Below, piece after piece: positions 1-9,900 of a stretch of DNA of 13,737 nucleotides (its first letter is position 1; the number at the start of each line of letters is the position of its first letter). The DNA is taken from NCBI GenBank assembly GCA_013203415.1, contig JABMQE010000141.1:1-13737 (forward strand). The letters are read 5' to 3'. Made by a program: the position numbers and the translations under genes. Below the pieces are notes generated by a model. The model saw only the letters and a program-made list of their open reading frames with translations. It had not been told where the DNA came from and ran no database searches. This DNA is from Candidatus Falkowiibacteriota bacterium. Its GTDB lineage: Bacteria; Patescibacteriota; Patescibacteriia; UBA2591; JABMQE01.

Positions 1-2255
1 ACATGCGCCACAATTTCCGAATCCCTGTCCACCCCTAAAACCAATTGTGTTAAATCATTAGTCCCAATAGAAAACCCATCGAATATTTTTGCAAATTCAC
101 GAGCCAAAATTACATTACTCGGTATCTCGCACATCACATAAACCTCTAAACCATCTACTCCTCGCTTCAACCCGCACTCTTCCATAATTTTTAAAACTTT
201 TTTGCCCTCCTCCACTGTCCGGCAAAAAGGCACCATTATTTTTACATTAGTAAGACCCATTTTTTCTCGCACCCTAACAAGCGCCGCGCACTCAAGCTCG
301 AAAGCCGGCCTAAACTTTGGATCATAATACCTTGCCGCCCCGCGCCAGCCAAGCATTGGATTTGCTTCTTCCGGCTCAAAATATTTCCCGCCCAAAAGCG
401 TCGCATACTCGTTCGTCTTAAAATCGCTCAAACGAACAATCACCTCTTTTGGATAATAGGCCGAAGCAATTTGGGCTATGCCTTCGGCTAATTCAAAAAT
501 ATAAAAATCTTTTTTTGTCTTGTATTCGCCTGTCTTTTTTAAAATCTTTTCTCTGGTTTCTTTGTCCTTAACCTTATTAAACTCAATCAAAGCCATCGGA
601 TGCACTCCAATATAGCTAGAAATTATAAACTCTTCCCGAGCCAGCCCAACCCCGCTATTAGGGATAAAAGATTCTCTAAACGCCTCTTCCGGATTCCCCA
701 CATTCATCATTATTTTTGTCTTTGGCGTTCCTAAATTCTTAAAATCATATTTTCTAATTGCAAAATCTATTTTTCCTTTATATACATAACCCACTTCTCC
801 TCCCGAGCAATCAACAGTTACTTCCTGCTTGTCACGAAGAACACTGGTTCCTTTTTCTGTCCCAACTATACAGGGGATTCTTAGTTCCCGGCTGACAATC
901 GCCGCGTGGCAGGTTCTTCCTCCGCTGTTTGTTACAATCCCAGCCGCAATCTTCATAATCGGCTCCCAGTCCGGATTTGTCATCTCTGTCACCAAAACCT
1001 CGCCTTTCTTAAAACCATTTATCCCCCCAACATCTCTTATCACCCTAACCGGTCCCACCCCGATCCTATTCCCAACACTTTTGCCTTCTACTAATATCTT
1101 TTTTTTCAATCCGCCTCTATCTTCTGTTACCCGAAATTCTTCAAGAGTATTTAAATCCCTTGTCGAATGCACCGTTTCTGGCCGCGCCTGCACAATATAT
1201 AATTCGTCCGTTAATCCATCTTTAGCCCACTCTATATCCATCGGCCGCTTATAATGTTCTTCTATTACTAAACCCCATTTTGCTAAAGTTAATATCTCTT
1301 TATCACTTAACGCATATTTGTCTCTTTCGCTCTCAGTCACCGGCACATTCTTAACCGGCTTTCCCATCCTGGTATTGCTATAAATCATTTTGATATTTTT
1401 CTTACCCAATCTTTTTAAAACAATAGGTTCAAACCCCTCACGCAATTTTGGCTTATAAACATAATACTCGTCCGGGGTTACTTTTCCTTGCACAATATTT
1501 TCGCCTAAGCCATAAATCGCATTAATTAAAACTAAATCTCTAAATCCCGACTCTGTGTCAATCGTAAACATTACTCCGCTTACCCCTTTGTCTGCCCGAA
1601 CCATCTCCTGCACCCCAACCGAAAGCAAAACCTTATCATGCTTAAACCCTTTATCTTGCCTATAACTAATCGCCCGATTAGTAAAAAGCGAAGCAAAACA
1701 TTTTTTAACCGAATCAAGTAATGCCTTCTCCCCTCGAACATTAAGATATGTTTCCTGCTGGCCCGCAAAACTCGCATCCGGCAAATCTTCAGCCGTCGCA
1801 CTCGAACGCACTGCCACGCCATCGGAGTGAACCCGCCATTGGCGGGTGAGCGGAGACCCTGAGCGACCCCGAGCTTGGCGAGGGGGAGTCGAAGGGCCAA
1901 CCAAAACCCCGTACGCCCGCCTTATATCCGCCTCTAACAATTTCGGAAGCGAAGCCCTAAGAATCAATCCCCTTGCTTTCTCTCCGCATCTCTTAAGCTC
2001 GCGAACATCATGAGTATTCAAATCCTTAAGCACCCTCTGGATATCATCATCTATTCCTGCGCTTTTTATAAAATCTTCGTAAGCATAAGCAGTAACACAA
2101 AAACCATTAGGAATTTTTATTCCTTTCTTAGTCAATTTACTATACATCTCTCCGAGCGATGCATTTTTCCCTCCAACAGCCCCCACATCATCATTATCAA
2201 CACTCTTAAACCATAAAATATGCGGCCTGGCTATTTTTCTTTTAAAAGTATCCAT
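1..2255 (-). CDS. ppsA: Phosphoenolpyruvate synthase (pyruvate, water dikinase), C-terminus cut off by the window edge
   Basis: Converts pyruvate + ATP + water to PEP + AMP + phosphate in the cytoplasm (gluconeogenic direction). From the ATG at 2253-2255 one frame runs without a net shift to base 3, about 751 residues; E. coli PpsA has 792, so roughly the last 65 residues are missing, allowing for an insertion. Visible in order: GGKNASLGEM (about 28-37) and VAVRSSATAEDLPDASF (from 147) of the ATP-grasp domain, RPMDIEWAKDG, the swivelling domain GGRTCHAAIVSREL with the phosphorylated His450 (codon 906-908), then VRLSDFKTNEY, NPMLGWRGAARY, MCEIPSN and DGFSIGTNDLTQL of the PEP/pyruvate barrel. 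The GGRTCH form marks PEP synthase rather than pyruvate phosphate dikinase. About 25 extra residues (121-145) come from a GC-rich repeat, listed separately. No Shine-Dalgarno is visible before this start. It lies 148 nt after pyk on the same strand and may be cotranscribed with it. Confidence 0.96.
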   Translation of the reverse strand, partial: MDTFKRKIARPHILWFKSVDNDDVGAVGGKNASLGEMYSKLTKKGIKIPNGFCVTAYAYEDFIKSAGIDDDIQRVLKDLNTHDVRELKRCGEKARGLILRASLPKLLEADIRRAYGVLVGPSTPPRQARGRSGSPLTRQWRVHSDGVAVRSSATAEDLPDASFAGQQETYLNVRGEKALLDSVKKCFASLFTNRAISYRQDKGFKHDKVLLSVGVQEMVRADKGVSGVMFTIDTESGFRDLVLINAIYGLGENIVQGKVTPDEYYVYKPKLREGFEPIVLKRLGKKNIKMIYSNTRMGKPVKNVPVTESERDKYALSDKEILTLAKWGLVIEEHYKRPMDIEWAKDGLTDELYIVQARPETVHSTRDLNTLEEFRVTEDRGGLKKKILVEGKSVGNRIGVGPVRVIRDVGGINGFKKGEVLVTEMTNPDWEPIMKIAAGIVTNSGGRTCHAAIVSRELRIPCIVGTEKGTSVLRDKQEVTVDCSGGEVGYVYKGKIDFAIRKYDFKNLGTPKTKIMMNVGNPEEAFRESFIPNSGVGLAREEFIISSYIGVHPMALIEFNKVKDKETREKILKKTGEYKTKKDFYIFELAEGIAQIASAYYPKEVIVRLSDFKTNEYATLLGGKYFEPEEANPMLGWRGAARYYDPKFRPAFELECAALVRVREKMGLTNVKIMVPFCRTVEEGKKVLKIMEECGLKRGVDGLEVYVMCEIPSNVILAREFAKIFDGFSIGTNDLTQLVLGVDRDSEIVAH
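1821..1898 (-). repeat. GC-rich palindromic repeat inserted in frame in ppsA
   Basis: A GC-rich block of about 75-78 bases inside an AT-rich gene adds about 25 codons (residues 121-145, rich in P, R, S, G) between AYGVLVG and the conserved VAVRSSATAEDLP motif. In E. coli PpsA the corresponding loop is a short variable segment. The block has two inverted repeats: a near-perfect hairpin at 1831-1847 (arms ACCCGCC and GGCGGGT) and a longer imperfect one at 1857-1896 (outer CCCT/AGGG, inner CGAC/GTCG and CCC/GGG). It keeps the frame and contains no stop in the ppsA frame. The exact ends are estimated from the protein comparison. Confidence 0.75.
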
Positions 2256-2299
2256 AAATTTTTAATCTTTTGGTTTTGAATTTATTTTGATCTTTGCCT

Positions 2300-2350
2300 G
2301 CCCGCCACCAAGCTCGCTCGAAAACGAGGTTGGGCGGGTCTTTTTGTTTT
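2300..2350. repeat. GC-rich imperfect hairpin between pyk and ppsA
   Basis: Arms CCCGCC (2301-2306) and GGCGGG (2333-2338) pair, with inner pairing of CAA/TTG and CTCG/CGAG around an AAAA loop at 2321-2324. On the plus strand it is followed by TCTTTTTGTTTT, as in an intrinsic terminator, but no plus-strand gene precedes it. On the minus strand, where pyk and ppsA lie, it is preceded by an A-rich tract and followed by A-rich sequence, so it is not a good pyk terminator. It shares the CCCGCC...GGCGGG arms with the repeat inside ppsA and may be a relative of that element. Confidence 0.5.
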
Positions 2351-2358
2351 CAACATAA

Positions 2359-2400
2359 ATGTTCGATGTTCAATGTTCGATGTTCAATGTTCGATGTTCA
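2359..2400. repeat. Heptanucleotide tandem array after pyk
   Basis: Three perfect copies of the 14-mer ATGTTCGATGTTCA, which is itself two 7-mers of the form ATGTTCR, so six heptamers. The array begins 3 nt after the pyk stop codon (2404-2406) read on the minus strand. On that strand, TGA recurs every 14 nt. Confidence 0.9.
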
Positions 2401-2403
2401 ACG

Positions 2404-3897
2404 TCAAACCGTCTCAACCTTAATAAGATTCGCCTGACCTTTATAACCAAACGGATGCCCCGCCACAATAACCACCCTATCGCCCTTTTTAGCTAATTTT
2501 TCTTTTATTAATAATTTCTTGATCTTGCTCGAAAGCGCATTAAACGAAGCCGTAAACGCTACAAAATACGGCTTTACCCCCCAGCTTAACGAAAGCTGCC
2601 GAACAGTTTTTTCTGCCAAAGAAATCGCCACAATCGGCACTCCCGGCCGAAAACTGGAAATATTTTTTGCTGTAAAACCAGAAGTCGTAGCACAAACAAC
2701 CAACTTAGCTCCGGTTACATCCTCCGCCAAATCCTGCGCCACAAAACTAATCACTTCGGTAATAGATTTTTGCCGCCTAAACTCCTGCTCTCCCATCTCT
2801 TGCTCTTGTATTTCTCGCTCCTCTACCTCCTCTGCTATCCTTGCCATTGCCTCAACCGCTCTTAAAGCATACTTCCCAGTCGCACTCTCTCCCGATAACA
2901 TAATCGCGTCTGTTGCATCCAAAATCGCATTCGCCACATCACTCACCTCTGCCCGCGTTGGCACTGGTTTTTTTATCATCGATTCCAGCATCTGCGTCGC
3001 CACAATCACCGGCTTGCCTGCCTTCCGGCATTTATCTATTATTTCTTTCTGAATCAAAGGCAATTCCTCGAAAGGCATCTCTATCCCTAAATCCCCCCTG
3101 GCTATCATTATCCCGTCTGCCGCCTCCAAAATCTTTGAAAAACTCTTAACCGCCTCCGGCCTTTCAATTTTTGCAATAATTCTTGTCCGCACTCCCCGCA
3201 CTTTCCCTTTTGCTCCTGGCTTATCATAATCTGATTTTTTTAATTTATGGTATTTTTTCTCTAAATTAAAAATCTTCCGCCTTAACTTCTTTATGTCACC
3301 GGCTTTTTTTACAAACGACAAAGCCACAAAATCCACATCATTTTTTATGCCAAAATCTAAATCAGATAAATCTTTGCTGGTTATTGCCCCGCACCTGATA
3401 TTAGATTTTGGAAAATTCATCCCCCTATGGCTGCTTATTATCCCGCCCATAATTACTTTGCATCTAATTACTTTTTCTTTAATTTCCAAAATTTCTAACT
3501 CTATTATTGCATCATCAATCAAAACCGAATCACCCGCCTTAACATCTCGATATAACTTTGGGTACTGAATCGGCAGATACAAGCTTGATTTTTTTATCGG
3601 CACCGAATAGTTTTCCGGCACCAAGTATACCTCCCCTCCCTTTTTAACTTCCACCCCTCTCTCATCAACCTTGCCAATCCTAATCCTCGGGCCCTGCAAA
3701 TCCTGCAAAATCCCGATTGGTTCTTTTAATTTTCCTCCGGCCTGCCGCACATTATCAATCAATTTCTTGTGATGCTTGTAAGTCCCATGAGAAAAATTAA
3801 GCCGAGCTACATTCATCCCCGCTTTTATCATTTTTTCCAAAACCGCCTTCTCTTCCGAAGCCGGCCCTAAAGTCGCTACAATTTTTGTATATTTCAT
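2404..3897 (-). CDS. pyk: Pyruvate kinase
   Basis: Last step of glycolysis: PEP + ADP to pyruvate + ATP, cytoplasmic, normally a homotetramer. The 497 residues carry the family signatures: NFSHG (34-38), DLQGPRIRIG (66-75), the catalytic lysine in IIAKIE (Lys243), MIARGDLGIE (264-273), ATQMLESM (300-307) and LSGESATGKYA (334-344), then a normal C-terminal alpha/beta domain. It is a little longer than the usual 470 or so because of a basic stretch at about 206-238, just before IIAKIE, and a Glu/Gln-rich stretch at about 356-377. Position 71 is Arg where K+-dependent enzymes have Glu (GPEIRTG), which suggests K+-independent activity; this is inferred from the known Glu/Lys dichotomy at that site. 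There is no C-terminal PEP-utiliser domain. The start lies 4 nt after the surface-protein stop, with only a weak AGG as ribosome site, so coupled translation is likely. Confidence 0.97.
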   Translation of the reverse strand: MKYTKIVATLGPASEEKAVLEKMIKAGMNVARLNFSHGTYKHHKKLIDNVRQAGGKLKEPIGILQDLQGPRIRIGKVDERGVEVKKGGEVYLVPENYSVPIKKSSLYLPIQYPKLYRDVKAGDSVLIDDAIIELEILEIKEKVIRCKVIMGGIISSHRGMNFPKSNIRCGAITSKDLSDLDFGIKNDVDFVALSFVKKAGDIKKLRRKIFNLEKKYHKLKKSDYDKPGAKGKVRGVRTRIIAKIERPEAVKSFSKILEAADGIMIARGDLGIEMPFEELPLIQKEIIDKCRKAGKPVIVATQMLESMIKKPVPTRAEVSDVANAILDATDAIMLSGESATGKYALRAVEAMARIAEEVEEREIQEQEMGEQEFRRQKSITEVISFVAQDLAEDVTGAKLVVCATTSGFTAKNISSFRPGVPIVAISLAEKTVRQLSLSWGVKPYFVAFTASFNALSSKIKKLLIKEKLAKKGDRVVIVAGHPFGYKGQANLIKVETV

Positions 3898-3901
3898 AAA
3901 A

Positions 3902-6900
3902 TTACCTACACCCGACTTGAGTTTTTACGGCATTAGCGCAGCATCTTCTTTGGCCAACACTCAAAATCGCGCCTGTCCAACCGCCCCCCCTACCTGTTGA
4001 TAAATAAAGAATTTCCGACCTCAAAATACCTACTATTGGCCCGCCTGCATAACACGTCGCACCATTCTCTTGTACATAATTAAAACTCAAATCCGGATTA
4101 TCGCAATTTGTATCATTTCTCGACTGGGAACAAGTATTATAAACAAACGGGTTGCAGCAATGTGTGTATAGGCTTAACGACGTATTAGACCAGGCATGGC
4201 CCGAACCCGATCCAATTGTATAGCCCGGATTACTTGAAACATTTATATTAGCCGGAGTCTGCCCCTTGCAGGCCCCTAAAGTATAACTGCAGGTAAAAGC
4301 ATCCCAGCCAGAGCAAGCCCTAGTCCCTCGAACCGCCGTCGACCAATTATTATATTGTCCCCAATTAGTTCCGGTCGGACATCTATCAGCATCAAAACGG
4401 CATAAATTACACCCTTCTGGAATTGTTACTACTTGTCCTCCAGCCGCTGCACAATCAGCTATCGTCATTGTCGAACCCCCGCAAAAATCTCCGCCTACTG
4501 GAGGCGGTGGAGGAGGGGGAGGGGGCGGCGTCGAAGACACGCAATCGCCACCAACCAAATTATATCCTGCGTTACAGTTTATCCCGCATTGCCCGCTTGC
4601 GCATGTTGCCGAACCTCCCCCGCTTGGTGGTCCCGGACAAACCTTCCCGCACGTCCCGCAATTTGATAAATTAGTATTCAAATTAACTTCGCAGCCGTCT
4701 GCTGGATTATTATTACAATCAGCATACCCGGCGCTGCAAGAAGCAACTTGGCAAGTTCCCCAAGCTCCCCAATCCGGATCGTGTTTTGTTAAATCACAAG
4801 TTCTTGTTTGCTCTCCCGTACCATTGGTAATCGCACATGCCTTTGAAGGATCGCCCTCGCAATGGTCTAACTCGCAAGTATCATTATATTCTCTGTATCC
4901 AAAATTACAGGACTTTACTTGGCAAGTTCCCCAAGCTCCCCATGCCGGCGGATGGGCTGTTAAATCACAGGTTCTTGTTTGCTCTCCTTTGCCGTTAGTG
5001 ATGGTGCACTCTTTCGAAGGGTCGCCCTCGCAATGGTCTAACTCGCATTCGCTTAAATTTTCCCGATAACCGCTTTTACAGCTCCAGCCCAAACAATTAT
5101 TATCACATACAGCATTATCCGGTATATCTATTCCTACTTCACATACTTCCCCATACCCTGCCTGAATTTTCTTGTCCCCGCAATAAGTGCAATCAGTTCT
5201 GCAAAAACCGCTTCCATTACTCCCCCCCTCGTCGCAGGTTTCATCTGCTCCGTTAACTTCCCCGTCTCCGCAAACCCCTTGGCTTAAACATTCTCCAAAA
5301 CCAGTAAACCCGCTGCAATCTGGTTCGCAGGAGTTTATCTTTACGCCTGCATGTCCTCCGGGTAAATCGCACGAAGCCGTATCAAGGTCCCCGTCGCAAA
5401 CCTCGTAATCTCTGCTAAAACCAGTAGTTGTATGCTGTCTTACCCCGTCTCCGCACCAACCCCCTGTGCTCCATTTGCACTCATTCCCGCAAGTATATTG
5501 GTTATAAATAGAATCCGATTTATCACCTGCCTCTTTTATTGCTCTACCTGCAGAAAGCGGATCGCATATTTCTTTTCCTTCTTCATAAGTTCCATTTTTG
5601 CAAAATCCCCCGTAATCATGCCCGCTTTTATTCGGCGTCCAACCCTTGCACTCCAAATCACATTCCTGCTTGTAATCATTATAAACAACCACCCCTAAAG
5701 CATCTTGCCAATAAAATCTTGTCTGGCCTCGCTCGCAAACTTCGTTTGTTAAATCCAAAACCCCGTCTCCGCAAACTTCGCTAACACCGAACTTCGTATT
5801 TCCCAAACAAACATCCGCTGTCTTAAAACGGCTATTATCGAGATTTTGCCAAGTATTGCTGGTTTCAAATTCAAAATCACTTGCTAAAACATAACCGCCT
5901 GTACCCGAGCTTTGATAAGTATAAACATGGGAGCCAGCCGGACACACAAACACCCCTTCCGTCCCGTTCCAACAGCTCTCATCATTATGGCCTTCTGGGC
6001 ATTCACTAAACTCGTTTATCGGATCTACAAAAATCTTGCCTATCTGCTTGCCTAATTCCCCTATCCAAGAATCTTCCCAAAGTGAAACCGAAAAACCCTT
6101 TATATAACTCCCTTCCCGCAAACTTGGATAAACTCCCCTGTTAACTCCTGCATAATATTCCAAAGTATTCGCCATAAGCAAAGGCGCTGTGGTCGAGCCC
6201 GCCAAATCCGAAAAATGAATCAATCTGTTTGTGTCCCTAACCAGCTCTTCTTTATTACTCTCTACGTTAGTATTAAACTTCCAGTTGCTGATTATTCTGT
6301 TAAAAATCTCTTTTGTCTCTTCGTCTGCATCCTGATTATAAGAAATCACATAAACATTTGTATAGATCTTTCCGGTATCACGGCTATCAGCAGAAGCCGT
6401 AACATAAACCGACCTTCCTTGTGAAGCTGCCGGATAGCCGTCAACTTCTCCTGCACTCGAAAGTTTTCCTTCTTTACCCTGCGCCCGATACCAAAGACCT
6501 GGCGAATAATGATCGTCATTATTAAAAATCCTAACCCCGATTACATCCTGGCCTCCCCCTTCCTTTCTTTCTACGGAAAAAATAATCTCTTTTAATAAAT
6601 TCTCTGTTTGAGCCGGCTGGCTGTCCTCTTCGCTCTCCTCAAATTCAAAAACATCAAACTTCTTTACCACTGGGTCTAGGCCCATCGCCCTTAAATCATC
6701 CTCATCATCGCATCTCCCCCCAAGGCAAGCATCACCTCCAATTGTACATGGCTCGCCCGGATTAGAGCCCCCGACACAAACCTTTTTATCATCACCCTTA
6801 TCCCGGCAGTAAAAAGTGCTAAAATTAAAATCAATACATGGAGCGCCGCCGGTATTACCGCAAACACTGCCGTCTTCATACGGAAAACTCTCCAAACTCG

Positions 6901-9900
6901 GCCAGGGATTTTCGCAAAGCCAGTTAATAATATCAATTTTGGCGTCTACTTCATGCGCGTCTATTCCAACCTTTAACCAATTCGGATTACTTTTTACTTT
7001 AACCTTTAACTCGTCCTTGCCTTCTTTTGGTTTGCTTGTTAAATTAATCACAACCCCATCCTCTTCACCCAAAAATTCATAAATATTACTATCGCTAGTT
7101 GGATCCCATTTAACTATCCCACCCATTATTGGATTAATTCCAGAATAATATACCACCTCATATTTATGCTGATTACCATCTTCTACCCCATCTTGATCAT
7201 TCACACAACCATTCCTGCCCGCGCAAACAAATATATCCCGCGTTTTATTAATCACATCTGGACTTACTTCTATCTCGGCCCTGTCAATCGCGCATATCTC
7301 ATTATCAACATCAAAAGTCCAAAAAACTCCATCAAAATTTAAACCATTACTACTCCTAACATCACCCGTTATTCCAAATTGATGTGGTTGCATCCCGCTC
7401 TCCTCTAAAAGCTCATCTGGTATAAACCTTACCTGCGTACAACCACTGCTATTAAGACATCGCTCGTCAGCTCCTTCTGTTCTCGCTATTCTTAACTGGC
7501 CGTCAACTTTCAACCCCCCTTCAAGCAGATACATATTAATCTTATTCAAAGTACTTCTGTCCATCAGCTGGTCAAAAACAATTTCTACTACTGCATTTCG
7601 ACACACCGGATCTGTAGTTGCCCTTGGCCAGTGGTCCTTAATGCTCGGCTTCCCAATCACTTTCAAAACTCCAAAATCACTAAAAACCCCATGAGTGGCG
7701 GTAATATTTGTCTGTCCTAAAACATTTTTTGCTCTCGCCGTAGTTGAAATCGACGGACCAAAATCAGCTGTTGCTATATCCGTATCACTGCTGGTCCAAT
7801 CAGCCGCGCTCGCTTCCCTCAACTCAAAACATTTGGCCTCATTAGTCATCCTAACCACATAATCTTGATTCCCCAACTTTACTACTGTTGCCTCCTCTGG
7901 CGAAACCGATATACTATCAATCTCGCAAATTTTATTTCCAGTTGTAAACTCCCAAGTATATGGCTCCATTATTAAATCCGGATGTCCCTCAACAACAATC
8001 TTCTCCACTGTCACTTTATATACTGTATTAGGGAATAAATTAACTTGTGGCCTAATCTCAAAACCCTTAACATTCCCATAATCCCTAACCCTAACATCGT
8101 GAGGCACCACGCAACCTGCTCCATCACATTCTAATTTTATATTCGGGGTCTTTACTGTAGTTTCATCAATCTCCTGCATATTAAATCTCCCAGTTACGAC
8201 CGCATTCAAACAAACATCTTTTGCTCCCTTTGTTGGATTCGGACTCGGCAATCCATAGCCCGGATTACAACCGCTTACCTCCTCTACTTCCGGCAAATCC
8301 ACCACTACCCGTAAAATTATCGGATTAGAATAAGAACCATCTTTTAAAACCTTTAAGTTTCCTGTCCGCGCCGAAACATGAACCTCGACTTTAATTTTAA
8401 CATCTTCCCACTCGTCATAAACTGTTGCTTTTGTTACCTCAAAGAAAACCCCGTCGGTCCCTGTTTGCTCCGAACCGAACGACTTGCCCAAAACATTAAT
8501 TTTATAACCCACTTCTGTTACCTGTGGTTCTAGTTTACAAACACTTGGATGCAAAACATCATTTACCGTAAAATTAGCGTCAGTATCTCCATTCTTAGAT
8601 TCCAATTCAAAACTGCCGTAATTAGCCCCTAAAGTTAATTTTTTTTCGCCTAATACCGAACCTTCCGGCACTTCTACAATCACTTGATTATTACTCCAAG
8701 TGTCCCCGCAATCCGGATTCTTTTCTTCTGGATTTCCCCAAACCAAACCATCATTCGAAGTTACACTGCCTGTTCTCTCCCCAAACCAGCAGCCCTGAAG
8801 CGTTGCCCAAGTGCCCACCTTCCCTCCTGCCGGGCCAGTTAAAGTAATATCTGGCTTACAAAGGCCTTTGTCTGTATCGCATGTGCTTTCATCACAAACT
8901 GCTCCTCCTAAATCACTAACCACGCAATCAGTATCTTTTGTACATTTATTTACTATTACCATTGCATTTCCGTATTTGTTCGACTTATCATCCAAGGCCT
9001 TTATGCTGCAAGTCCCGCTCCTTTTTGCCGCAACCTCAGCCGTTGTCTCATCTGTTCTTGATACTGTTGCTACTTCTCCATTAGTAGACGACCAGACAAA
9101 ATTAAAATCCAAATTATCGCTTAAAACATAATTGCATCCACTCGGATAAGGAATTGCTTCAAAAACCTCTTTTTCTAAAATTAAATATGGTTCTCCTCTT
9201 GCATCTTCCTGCGACCTTACACCTATTTCGCTCACCTCGCAGGAATCAGAATCCGCTGTCTTAAAATTCCAAACATAATCATTCTTAAAATAAATATTTG
9301 ATATGCCAAAAACCCCATTAACTCCTTTTACCTTAAACCTATACCAAGTATTTTTTTCTAAAGGCCCGCCATCGTCCAAACCAACATAAACCCCTGTCTT
9401 TTGCACTCCCTCTATTTCGTAAGCTGTCGCCTCTATGTTCTCCACTATTTCTGCTTCAGTGCAATCTATGTTTCCTAAAGTATTGCATTTCAAAAACTCA
9501 TAATTATCCTCATTCTCCAAACTATCAACATCCATGGGCTCGCTAAATATCATCGTTATCAGGGAATGAATGCAATTATCAACACTTCTAGGCGAAGGCG
9601 AATTAAAAGGAAAAGCTGCCTGTGGCGGACAAACACTTTGGTTTAATATTTCCGGCGCCCCCTCGCACTCACAATCCGAGTTACAAACCTTATTCCCGCT
9701 GCAAGCTCCAGGATCGCAGGAATTATTTGTTAAATCAGTATCACAAGATACTTCTATTTCGCAAGGCGACCTAAAATTTAAGCTATTGCTTTCGCCTATT
9801 GCATTTTTAACCTTTACCTGGCTATTTCCTTGTTCTATCCCCTCCGGAGCCAAAGCCATAATTTTTGCTTCTCCCCATTCGGAAATTCCTGCCATCTCTT

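Noticed and set aside
1821..1898. Frameshift or pseudogene in ppsA caused by the inserted repeat
   Set aside because: Codon-by-codon reading shows the same frame before and after, no stop, and catalytic motifs intact to the window edge.
1580..1900. Minus-strand open frame of 106 codons overlapping ppsA
   Set aside because: It is a second frame within ppsA, opened by the GC-rich repeat; the ppsA frame here encodes well-conserved motifs.
2300..2350. Intrinsic terminator of pyk
   Set aside because: The T-tract is on the plus-strand side; on the pyk strand the hairpin is followed by A-rich sequence.
2359..2400. CRISPR-like repeat array
   Set aside because: Units are 7-14 nt with no spacers; simple tandem repeats. 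No cas genes in the window.
2519..3052. Plus-strand open frame of 177 codons
   Set aside because: Lies entirely antisense to well-conserved pyruvate kinase sequence, has no ribosome site, and its composition is that of a complementary-strand shadow.
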